NCBI GenBank assembly: GCA_030621655.1
Contig: JAUXHH010000065.1
Span: forward strand, 1 to 8,332
Direction: 5' to 3'
DNA from: Desulfobacterales bacterium
GTDB lineage: Bacteria; Desulfobacterota; Desulfobulbia; Desulfobulbales; BM004
DNA length: 8,332 bases
A program made the position numbers and the translations under genes. The notes beneath the pieces were generated by a model that had not been told where the DNA came from, searched no databases, and saw only the letters and a list, made by a program, of their open reading frames with translations. This document shows positions 1 to 5,883 of the stretch, piece by piece; position 1 is the first letter of the stretch, and each line of letters starts with the position of its first letter.

Positions 1-621
1 CTTGGCACCACCTATGTCTGCCTCACCGGCATAAACTGCCCAGGCGGCAGCATCATGGCTGCTGGCAAAAGATATTCTTGAGAAATAATCTTCTATATTG
101 TTAATGCCGTAGTATTTGAAATAAAAAAGTTGAAAGATATAACCGGCGGTTGTGGCCTTGTCCACAAGGACGAGACTTTTGTTTTTCATATCTTTTACAG
201 TTTTAATATTGCTGTCTTGCCTGACAAAAACATATCCCCTGTAGGTGGAATTGTTGTTGGGCCATACAGGTCTCACTAAGGGCTCTATGCCTGCCTTAGA
301 ATGTGTTAATACATAACTGAAACTACCGAAAAAGCCGGCATCGGCCTTCCCTTCAATAAAAGCCTCGCTGATATCCCCATAATTGGCCATGATTTCCACA
401 ATGAAATTCATATCCATTTTTTCGGTAAGGTAGTCAGTTATATATTTATAGCGTCTTCGCTGCTCAAAGATATTTTTTTCAGGAACAAGTACAAATCGTA
501 ATGTCTTTTCATCATCAGGTTGAAGCTGTTTTTCTTCAGCAAGACTTTCGTTGCTAGGCACCTGAAGGAGAATTGCAAAACATACGAGTAAAAAAGAGGT
601 AAGAAAGACGGTTCTCTTCAT
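1..621 (-). CDS. PhnD-like periplasmic substrate-binding protein, N-terminal 207 residues (cut by window edge)
   Basis: An open frame runs from an ATG at 621 to the window edge with no stop, giving 207 residues. The first ~29 residues form a Sec-type signal peptide (MKR, hydrophobic stretch, then ESLA before EE). The cysteine at residue 13 lies inside the hydrophobic core, so this is probably not a lipoprotein. The mature part resembles the PhnD family of phosphate/phosphite/phosphonate-type binding proteins: a first strand LRFVLVP, then EAFIEGKADAGFFGSFSYVL, RGYVFVRQDS, LVLVDKATTAGY and a SSHDAAAWAVYAGEADIG segment. The family mainly binds oxyanions for ABC importers, but the same fold is the sensor domain of kinases such as TtrS, so the missing C-terminus could be a kinase. 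No transporter genes are visible here. The ribosome-binding site is weak; the start is supported by the signal peptide and by a promoter ending ~25 nt upstream. The ligand cannot be told from the sequence. Confidence 0.85.
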   Translation of the reverse strand, partial: MKRTVFLTSFLLVCFAILLQVPSNESLAEEKQLQPDDEKTLRFVLVPEKNIFEQRRRYKYITDYLTEKMDMNFIVEIMANYGDISEAFIEGKADAGFFGSFSYVLTHSKAGIEPLVRPVWPNNNSTYRGYVFVRQDSNIKTVKDMKNKSLVLVDKATTAGYIFQLFYFKYYGINNIEDYFSRISFASSHDAAAWAVYAGEADIGGAK

Positions 622-647
622 AAAAATATTTTTTAGCACTGATTATG

Positions 648-684
648 ATTTTGTTATACAAGCCCCCATTGACTATAACAAAAT
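648..684. repeat. Perfect 11-bp inverted repeat overlapping a promoter
   Basis: Arm ATTTTGTTATA (648-658) is exactly reverse-complementary to TATAACAAAAT (674-684), with a 15-nt spacer containing CCCCC. The arms supply both the -35 and -10 hexamers of the promoter for the PhnD-like gene, so a dimeric regulator bound here would block RNA polymerase. It has no adjacent U-tract, so it is not a terminator. The operator role is inferred. Confidence 0.6.
653..681 (-). promoter_or_regulatory. Sigma-70-like promoter for the PhnD-like gene
   Basis: On the minus strand, TTGTTA (681-676; 4/6 to the -35 consensus) is followed after exactly 17 nt by TATAAC (658-653; 5/6 to the -10 consensus). Transcription would begin near 646, leaving a leader of about 25 nt before the ATG at 621. 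Because of the inverted repeat, the same hexamers at the same spacing also exist on the plus strand (651-679). Confidence 0.55.
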
Positions 685-807
685 ATTTTTAAGGAGAAAG
701 AAAATTTTGCATTTCTGCCTGTAAAGCTGGAACAAATGTGAAGAAATCGAAGACAATAAGGAAGAATTGAATACTGGGTAATTATGATGAATTGGCATAC
801 TCTGTAT

Positions 808-845
808 AAAAAAACCTGGCCGCAACAAACGGCCAGGTTTTTTTT
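808..845 (-). terminator. Rho-independent terminator after the 59/75/103-aa operon
   Basis: CCTGGCCG (815-822) pairs with CGGCCAGG (830-837) around a 7-nt loop. It is flanked by A-tract 808-814 and T-tract 838-845, so it has a U-run on either strand. On the minus strand it lies 25 nt past the stop of the 103-aa gene. It could also stop transcription arriving from the plus strand. Confidence 0.88.
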
Positions 846-869
846 ATACCCAGATGGTGGGGCGTTCTG

Positions 870-1181
870 CTATTTAGCAGCAGTTTCTTCTGCTGGTTTG
901 TTGAGGTATGCATAGAATGCAGGGAAGGCGCCAAGAAACATAACGGCAATAATGTATTCAACCCCTTTAATATGTGTGTAGAAATCAGACATGGTGTGAA
1001 ATTCCTGCATCAAACCAACGGTTATCAGGTATTGCCGCAATAATTCGGAAACCTGCCAGTTTACTTGTGCTAATCCGCTGAGAACTGCGGCACTGGACCA
1101 GATTGTTATGAGTGAACCGAGAAAGATTGATGAAAACTTGAATACAGTCATACTTTTTAGGGGGATTTCTTTTTTTGACAT
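870..1181 (-). CDS. Small membrane protein, 103 aa, near-identical paralogue of the gene at 7522-7842
   Basis: I do not recognise a named family. The protein has a short basic N-terminus and a hydrophobic segment at about residues 14-38. A conserved amphipathic middle follows (NWQVSELLRQYLITVGLMQE, residues 41-60) with His62 and His70, then a second hydrophobic segment at about 75-93. From the L before SGLAQVNWQ to the YLN near the C-terminus, 59 of 61 residues match the 106-aa protein encoded at 7522-7842; the N- and C-terminal tails differ. The start is supported by AGAGGAC about 8 nt upstream. It is the last of three small genes (59, 75 and 103 aa) in one probable transcript and is followed by a terminator. 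By analogy with the other copy, it is probably an accessory subunit of a quinone/cytochrome membrane complex. This role is inferred from context only. Confidence 0.85.
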   Translation of the reverse strand: MSKKEIPLKSMTVFKFSSIFLGSLITIWSSAAVLSGLAQVNWQVSELLRQYLITVGLMQEFHTMSDFYTHIKGVEYIIAVMFLGAFPAFYAYLNKPAEETAAK

Positions 1182-1225
1182 GTTTGTCCTCTTGATTTGA
1201 GTTGATTTGCGATGGATATTTTTAT

Positions 1226-1453
1226 CTATATTCCTGTAAAGGCAGTAATAATTCCACTACCTATATCGTGAAGACTTTGTGATTGAACGATTCCGTTTAT
1301 GAGACATAAACAGCCCCAGGCACCAACAAAGCCAGCCATTACCATGATCAGGCCAATGCCGAATCTTGAGTTACCAATTTCGAGATCAGAGTCAAAAACA
1401 CTACTGTCAAAAGTTGCTGCTTGCTCTTTTATGAATTTCTGATCGGTTAGCAT
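1226..1453 (-). CDS. Small single-span membrane protein, 75 aa, paralogue of the gene at 7867-8094
   Basis: This 75-residue protein has an acidic soluble N-terminus (ATFDSS, DLEIGNS), one membrane span at about residues 32-56 carrying the motif IMVMAGFVGAWG, and a C-terminal ITAFTGI tail. It is the same length as the protein encoded at 7867-8094 and matches it at 37 of 75 positions without gaps, including ATFD, DLE-GNS, FVG-WG, CLI and ITAFTG. An AAGGAA ribosome-binding site lies about 7 nt before the ATG. The gene is 57 nt after the 59-aa gene and 44 nt before the 103-aa gene. Short one-span proteins accompany related complexes (for example HmcD in the Hmc complex), but I cannot show homology to HmcD. 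The function is unknown; a structural subunit of the NrfD-type complex is the simplest reading. Confidence 0.85.
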   Translation of the reverse strand: MLTDQKFIKEQAATFDSSVFDSDLEIGNSRFGIGLIMVMAGFVGAWGCLCLINGIVQSQSLHDIGSGIITAFTGI

Positions 1454-1510
1454 GGCTTATTCCTTTTTATGTATTTAGCATCCAGTTCAATTAAATGTTA
1501 TTTGTTATAT

Positions 1511-1690
1511 TTAATTTAAAAAGAATGAAATCATCAATGAAACGGCTCCCCACATTCCTGCAATTGCTGCAATTGCCATAAGTGCCCCAAAGCAGATCTC
1601 AGCTTTGCTCATCTCTGTTTTTTGAGTTTCAGTAGTTTCCTGGATAACGGTGGCGACTCTTTCTTCTGTGGTATCGATTGTGTTTGTCAT
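1511..1690 (-). CDS. Very small single-span membrane protein, 59 aa
   Basis: The ATG at 1690 is preceded by a strong AAGGAGA site 7-8 nt upstream and opens a 59-codon frame ending in TAA at 1511. The first ~29 residues are polar and rich in Thr and Glu (MTNTIDTTEERVATVIQETT). The rest is one hydrophobic span, ALMAIAAIAGMWGAVSLM. This span aligns with the spans of both 75-aa proteins through the pattern [IL]M-x-[MI]A-x-[FI]-[VA]G-x-WG, so it looks like a shorter, diverged relative. It is the first gene downstream of the sigma-54-type promoter at 1767-1782, with a leader of about 65 nt, and leads the 75- and 103-aa genes. It is short enough to be missed by gene callers. The function is unknown; it is probably a small subunit of a membrane complex. 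Confidence 0.75.
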   Translation of the reverse strand: MTNTIDTTEERVATVIQETTETQKTEMSKAEICFGALMAIAAIAGMWGAVSLMISFFLN

Positions 1691-1766
1691 GACTGGTCTC
1701 CTTGTTGGTTTGTCTTTTATTTATTATTTAGTTTTTCTCTTTCATCTTTGCTTTGACACTTATCTC

Positions 1767-1782
1767 TGCAGGAACGGTGCCA
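1767..1782 (-). promoter_or_regulatory. Sigma-54 (-24/-12) promoter for the 59/75/103-aa operon
   Basis: The minus strand reads TGGCACCGTTCCTGCA (1782 to 1767). The GG at -24 and GC at -12 are separated by exactly 10 nt, and TGGCAC matches the upstream consensus element completely. Transcription would start near 1756, about 65 nt before the ATG at 1690. A matching element precedes the paralogous operon at 8131-8146, which strengthens the call. Confidence 0.72.
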
Positions 1783-1947
1783 TACTTCTTTTTTTCATTG
1801 GAAATTTATACCCAGGGCTCTTATTTCTCTTTTCTTGTTTCGTGTAAATGTTTCATTTATGCTTGTAATATGCTGTTTTTATAATAATAATTTAGTTTTT
1901 GTTCAGGATCAATTTTGCGCGTAAAAAAAATAATTGTCTGAAATGAA

Positions 1948-1966
1948 CAACACGTACGATGTGTTG
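1948..1966. repeat. Inverted repeat CAACAC-N7-GTGTTG
   Basis: CAACAC (1948-1953) and GTGTTG (1961-1966) are perfect inverted arms around a 7-nt spacer. It lies about 170 bp upstream of the sigma-54 promoter at 1767-1782, a usual distance for an enhancer-binding protein. The role as an activator site is inferred. Confidence 0.4.
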
Positions 1967-1993
1967 CATTTTGTGTGGCATGCTACGATATTG

Positions 1994-2017
1994 TTGCGCA
2001 AATGCGTTGCATGCGAC
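1994..2017. promoter_or_regulatory. Adjacent palindromes TTGCGCAA and GTTGCATGCGAC, possible activator sites
   Basis: TTGCGCAA (1994-2001) is a perfect palindrome. GTTGCATGCGAC (2006-2017) is palindromic except for one T/G pair. Their centres are about 14 bp apart and they lie 210-250 bp upstream of the sigma-54 promoter. TGCAAGA occurs again at 2061-2067 and 2082-2088, 21 bp apart (two helical turns). The clustering of TTGC/GCAA half-sites suggests a regulator-binding array, without proof. Confidence 0.4.
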
Positions 2018-2168
2018 ATGTTTGTTGGCTGTGGCAGATCAAGATTTTTTGATCCAATAATGCAAGACATGCACGTTGGTCTGCAAGATGCCAGCAATTC
2101 ATGCAGATGAATCGAAACTATACTTTTTGATGTTAGAAAAACTACGGTGTGTGTGGATTACAGGGGAT

Positions 2169-2189
2169 TGCCAATTTATACAATTGGCA
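2169..2189. repeat. Hairpin spanning the stop codon of the sensor kinase gene
   Basis: TGCCAATT (2169-2176) and AATTGGCA (2182-2189) form a perfect 8-bp stem around a 5-nt loop, with the TAA stop inside it. No U-run follows on the minus strand, so it is not a standard intrinsic terminator. It may protect the 3' end of the message. Confidence 0.35.
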
Positions 2190-4512
2190 GTTCCATAATT
2201 ATTGAAGTGTGGTCATCAAGGACGCTTTCAATTTTGAGAGTACCCTTATTGTCTTCAACAATACTCCGGCATATGGATAAGCCGAGCCCGGTTCCTATCC
2301 CATCGGGTTTGGTTGAGAAGAAAGGTTCAAAAACCTTGCTGATGATGTTTTGGGGTATGCCCACACCAAAATCAGTACAGACTACTTTCAAGTGAGAATG
2401 GCCGTTTCGTGTTGTTACCTCACCCCTTATCTCAATGCATTTTTGTGGGTGTTTTCCTGCATAACGTTGGTTTAAGGCATACCTGGCATTGCTTAAGAGG
2501 TTTAGGAATATATGTTGCATTTCCTGCACATTAATCTGAACAGAAGGAATAATATCCGGAAAATGTACTGCAACCTCTATTGCGTCATATCCGAATTGAT
2601 GCTTGGTGAGTGCCAATGAGTCTTCAACGATTTTGTTTATCTTAACCGCTTCTTTTGTCTGGGGGTGATTTGTATTGAAGCAAAGCAACTGTTGTACAAT
2701 CTGTGAAATTCTTTCGCCTTCTTTAATTACATTGTTCAACAATTCAACAGACTGGTTGTTGTTTCCAGCGGTTTCCTCAATCTCTTCACTGAGTATCTGG
2801 GTATAGTTAATAAGACCATTGGTAAGGTTATTTATTTCATTTGCCACACCGACAGAGAGTTCACCCATTGCGGCAAGTTTGGAGGCCTTTATGGTCTCAG
2901 TTTTATGGGCTTTTTGTTCAGACATATCCTTGGCAACAAGCAGAAATGTGTCTTCTTTCTCCTCCTGATTTATCAGGGGGGAAAGACTGACCATGTATTC
3001 TGTTCCTGGACCGCTGAGTTCAAGAGAAATATTTTCACCGCCTCCGTTCAATGTATCCAGGAAATGTTTGGAGGCTGGAGAGGTGCTGAGGAAAATGTCA
3101 TAAATATTGGCCCCAGTGATTTTATCAGAACTCTGTCCAAGTTTTTCCTCTGCAGATGGATTTGCCTCAACAATGGTGCCGTCAGTTCTAACTACCAGAA
3201 TAGGATCGGAACTATCCTCAAACACTTTTTCCCTGGCTGTCTGCAGACATGCCAACGTCTTGTTTGACTCTTTGGCAGCAAGGGCAGATATTGCAAAAAC
3301 AATTTCACGACGCATGCCGTTCAAAAGTTCAATTTCTTCTTCTGCGAAACTGAGAGAGGCTATGGAATAGATGGTAATTACACCAAAAATCTGCTGATCA
3401 TATACAAGGGGGAGTGCTATGCAGTCCGGCTTGTTGGTGGCAAAGGGGGTATTCTTGAATGGCCCTTTGGGTAATCCGGCCATGATGTCCCGCAGTATTA
3501 CATGTGATTTTTGTTTCAATGCCTTATGGGCGGCGTCATATTTCTCGCCATTTTCTTCAGATGCTGTCAGCAAAGCTGTCATGCATTCATCGCGTTCCTG
3601 GCGGCTCATGGTTGTAGAACCATCTGCAACCACAGGAACTATCTGGTTGTTTTCTCCTGGAATGCCGATCCAAACCAGGACATAATCGCTGTTGGTCAAT
3701 ACACCTCTACATGCTTCCACAAAAACAGCATCCCTTGTCGGGGCATGCCATACAGACTCACTGACGTTATGAACCATTCCTCCTACCCGGTTATAGCGGG
3801 CAAATTTACTTGATGTCTTTTTTTGTTTTGACAGAAGACTCTGGAAGGAACCTGCCAGTTCTGCCACCTCGCCACTTTTTTTTCGTAAGGATATGGCAGA
3901 ACGCTTTCCTGTAGTTATTTCTTTGGCCTGTTTTGCAAGATCGATAAGTGGCATGGCAATTTGGCCGTGCCAAAAGAGAAGAATATAGATAACGATAAAG
4001 AGGATTATCGCCAGGAGACCTATGACAAAATTTTGAAACCCTACAAGCTTTCTTTTTACATGCTCGACAATAACCCTGTCGAACAGCATCAATCTCTCAC
4101 CCAAAATCCTTAACTCCTGGTTTAACTGGCGTATCTTGGCCTGGGGCTGATTCCCGGAGCTTATGCTTCTGAGCAGCAGGATGATGCCCGCAAAGTCTAC
4201 CTGGCCGGCAAACGAGATCCTATATTCGTTAGGGATGATCGGTTGTTGCAGTATCTGTGATATGTTGACATTTAAGTTCTCGATTTCACTGGTAATGCTA
4301 TTGAGCTGCTGCTGGCGGTTTTCCAGGAGTGATTCAGTTATATGTTCACGGATGGTGGCGAATTGAAAAATAATTTTTTCATTCTGTTCAATGATAGATG
4401 CATATTCCTTATGTGACTTGTATTGCCGTGAACCAAGCAATAAGAGAAAACCGAGGATGAGCGCAACAAAAATTGCTGCTGTATAGCTGGTTGTTTTCAG
4501 TGAAAGGATCAT
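2176..4512 (-). CDS. Membrane sensor histidine kinase (HAMP-GAF-PAS-HisKA-HATPase) lacking the phospho-acceptor histidine
   Basis: The protein is 778 aa from the ATG at 4512, chosen because AGAGGG lies 8 nt upstream. A GTG at 4521 would add three residues but abuts that same site. Domains in order: membrane span ~10-28; a helical periplasmic sensor ~29-160; second span ~161-181; HAMP ~182-235; GAF-like ~245-410; PAS ~425-532; HisKA dimerisation domain ~540-610; HATPase ~660-778. The ATP site looks complete: N-box NLLSNARYAL, G1 DFGVGIP, F-box FEPFFSTK and G2 GTGLGL. The H-box reads GELSVGVANEINNLTN where NtrB-like kinases have a GELxxGxAHEINNPLT pattern. The acceptor His is therefore Asn558 (codon AAT at 2841-2839) and the usual Pro is also lost. 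Glu559 and Asn562 of the ExxN phosphatase motif remain. It may be a pseudokinase, a phosphatase or a partner of another kinase. No response regulator lies in the window. The gene starts 90 nt after the NrfD-family stop, beyond a strong hairpin. Confidence 0.93.
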   Translation of the reverse strand: MILSLKTTSYTAAIFVALILGFLLLLGSRQYKSHKEYASIIEQNEKIIFQFATIREHITESLLENRQQQLNSITSEIENLNVNISQILQQPIIPNEYRISFAGQVDFAGIILLLRSISSGNQPQAKIRQLNQELRILGERLMLFDRVIVEHVKRKLVGFQNFVIGLLAIILFIVIYILLFWHGQIAMPLIDLAKQAKEITTGKRSAISLRKKSGEVAELAGSFQSLLSKQKKTSSKFARYNRVGGMVHNVSESVWHAPTRDAVFVEACRGVLTNSDYVLVWIGIPGENNQIVPVVADGSTTMSRQERDECMTALLTASEENGEKYDAAHKALKQKSHVILRDIMAGLPKGPFKNTPFATNKPDCIALPLVYDQQIFGVITIYSIASLSFAEEEIELLNGMRREIVFAISALAAKESNKTLACLQTAREKVFEDSSDPILVVRTDGTIVEANPSAEEKLGQSSDKITGANIYDIFLSTSPASKHFLDTLNGGGENISLELSGPGTEYMVSLSPLINQEEKEDTFLLVAKDMSEQKAHKTETIKASKLAAMGELSVGVANEINNLTNGLINYTQILSEEIEETAGNNNQSVELLNNVIKEGERISQIVQQLLCFNTNHPQTKEAVKINKIVEDSLALTKHQFGYDAIEVAVHFPDIIPSVQINVQEMQHIFLNLLSNARYALNQRYAGKHPQKCIEIRGEVTTRNGHSHLKVVCTDFGVGIPQNIISKVFEPFFSTKPDGIGTGLGLSICRSIVEDNKGTLKIESVLDDHTSIIMELPIV

Positions 4513-4520
4513 GTCAGTCA

Positions 4521-4526
4521 CCCTCT
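4521..4526 (-). promoter_or_regulatory. Ribosome-binding site deciding the sensor kinase start
   Basis: AGAGGG (4526 to 4521) lies 8 nt before the ATG at 4512. It overlaps or touches the alternative GTG start at 4521, which would have no usable spacing. The ATG is therefore preferred. Confidence 0.55.
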
Positions 4527-4539
4527 GTTAGTAGCTATG

Positions 4540-4584
4540 TGCAGCGGGGGCACAGGTGAAGTTCCGGCTTGCGCCCCCGCTGCA
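4540..4584. repeat. Strong GC-rich hairpin between the NrfD-family gene and the sensor kinase
   Basis: TGCAGCGGGGGC (4540-4551) pairs perfectly with GCCCCCGCTGCA (4573-4584) around a 21-nt loop. The stem is 12 bp, nearly all G-C, and much more GC-rich than its surroundings. No U-run follows on the minus strand, so it is not a classical terminator. Its place between stop 4603 and start 4512 suggests mRNA processing or a protective 3' structure that lowers kinase output relative to the complex. Confidence 0.6.
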
Positions 4585-4602
4585 GAAGGAAAGGAGCTTT
4601 TT

Positions 4603-5868
4603 CTAGCTTGCTGCCTCTTCATCCTTTTTCCAGGTGTAAAGTATCGGTAAGCGATACAGGACGAAGCGGTAGGTGGCAATGAAAAGGCAGTATACGGTGA
4701 TAGTAATAACCAGCTCCCGCCAGTGTGGTATTTCCTGGTACAGCTTCCAGTTGAAGGTGAACAGGGCTGTATTGAGACGGTTGAGCGCGATACCAAGAAC
4801 CGCGATAAGGGCTGCAAACCGTGCAAGACCAGGCAGATTATTTCGGATGGAAATTGTAAAAAGTATCATTGGCAGAATGACCCCTGCTATCATTTCCAGC
4901 ATGTACCACTGTCCCCAGCCGCTGGCCAGGTAACCCCAGTCGCCGTCGTGAGCTATGGCAATTATTTTAATGACCAGGTAGGTGATCAATGCCAGGGTAG
5001 CGCCTTTTGCCAGCCCTATGGTAAGGCGGTCAAGGGATGTGAGAAAATTGTCGTCACAGCGCCATGCCATGGTTTTTTTGCAGATTGTGCTTACTACGAT
5101 GAGCATGGAGAGACCTGCAAAAACTGATGAACAGAAGTAATGGAACCATTGGAATGGTGCAGACATCCACAATGGATGGACCTTATAAGGTGCGTAGGTG
5201 AATAAAGCACCTAATGCACCCTGGTGAAGGGTAGAGAGAATGATGCCGGCAATGGTCAGGCCGAGGATCATGCTCTTGATGAAAGTTTTCAGTTTAGGCA
5301 TACCCATCATTTCGGCAAAGGCCGGTACAAGTTCAGCAACCTGCACTGTAAGATAGGTTGCAACATGCCAGGCAACCAGGAACAGAACTGCTGCAGGCCC
5401 CAGGGAAACGAACATTGGGTAAATTAAGCGCCATGGCTGCCCGAGATCGACCTGTAGAAAAATAACTGCAAATAAGTAACCCAGCAGGCCGTTTAACAGA
5501 GCCAACCGTTCAATAGGCTTGAAATCATCCCGGCCGAATACTTCAACCGCTGTACCCAGCATAAAGCCGGACGCAGAAAGGGGAACCATAACAAAAAGGC
5601 CAAAGCCAAGAAAAAGCCCCCAGGGATAATCATAAGAACTGTGGGTTACATATCCCAGACCGAAAATAAATCTGGTTATAGTAACATAGCCACCGAAGCT
5701 GAATATAACTGCAAAGAACCAGTTGAGTGGGTTGCGAAATGCCTGGGCGAGATATTCACTCAAACTCAGTCCCAGGAGAAGTTTGTCTTTAACAGACCAC
5801 TTGGCGGATCTGTCATCATTATAGTGTGTAGCCAGGGGAATTTTCCCATTTGCGATAAGTGTTTTCAT
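4603..5868 (-). CDS. NrfD-family (HybB/HmcC-like) quinone-interacting integral membrane protein, 421 aa
   Basis: About ten membrane spans are visible (roughly residues 49-71, 83-108, 122-143, 155-178, 198-217, 240-262, 288-307, 322-341, 348-364 and 385-404). This fits the HybB/HmcC branch of the NrfD family. Characteristic segments are LSTLHQGALGALF (211-223), APYKVHPLW (226-234) and DLGQPWRL (141-148). Family members bind menaquinone/menaquinol near the periplasmic side and exchange electrons with a partner ferredoxin subunit. The gene starts 15 nt after the stop of the ferredoxin-like gene, with GGGAGGG as ribosome-binding site, which argues for translational coupling. With the upstream pentahaem cytochrome this gives a quinone-to-cytochrome c module like those in Hmc, Cbc or Act complexes. 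Direction of electron flow and the terminal donor or acceptor cannot be read from the sequence. Confidence 0.93.
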   Translation of the reverse strand: MKTLIANGKIPLATHYNDDRSAKWSVKDKLLLGLSLSEYLAQAFRNPLNWFFAVIFSFGGYVTITRFIFGLGYVTHSSYDYPWGLFLGFGLFVMVPLSASGFMLGTAVEVFGRDDFKPIERLALLNGLLGYLFAVIFLQVDLGQPWRLIYPMFVSLGPAAVLFLVAWHVATYLTVQVAELVPAFAEMMGMPKLKTFIKSMILGLTIAGIILSTLHQGALGALFTYAPYKVHPLWMSAPFQWFHYFCSSVFAGLSMLIVVSTICKKTMAWRCDDNFLTSLDRLTIGLAKGATLALITYLVIKIIAIAHDGDWGYLASGWGQWYMLEMIAGVILPMILFTISIRNNLPGLARFAALIAVLGIALNRLNTALFTFNWKLYQEIPHWRELVITITVYCLFIATYRFVLYRLPILYTWKKDEEAAS

Positions 5869-5883
5869 TACTTGTCCCTCCCT

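Larger units (their letters stand above)
1691..2175. other. 485-bp intergenic regulatory region, no credible gene
   Basis: This stretch lies between the stop of the sensor kinase and the first small membrane-protein gene. Reading upstream from the gene it holds the ribosome-binding site, a -24/-12 promoter, an AT-rich stretch (about 1855-1905), then 1948-2088 with several inverted repeats and TTGC/GCAA half-sites. This matches the usual arrangement of sigma-54 promoters with distant activator sites. Short open frames occur on both strands but lack ribosome-binding sites or recognisable protein character. Confidence 0.6.

Noticed and set aside
1650..1847. 65-codon hydrophobic open frame on the plus strand
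   Set aside because: It overlaps the start of the well-supported 59-aa gene and the sigma-54 promoter on the opposite strand. Its hydrophobicity reflects T-rich DNA, and it lacks a ribosome-binding site.
2037..2054. GATCAA-N6-TTGATC hairpin
   Set aside because: Only six pairs. The T-run is within the loop and stem rather than after the stem, so it is not a terminator. It is kept only as part of the repeat-rich region.
1909..2097. 62-codon open frame on the minus strand in the intergenic region
   Set aside because: It overlaps the repeat-rich putative regulatory array, has no good ribosome-binding site, and its translation (several Cys, His and Asn, no domain or membrane character) does not look like a protein.
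4518..4826. 102-codon frame overlapping the NrfD-family gene end on the same strand
   Set aside because: It lies in another frame of the strongly supported NrfD-family gene and runs through the GC hairpin; low-complexity Ser/Pro translation.
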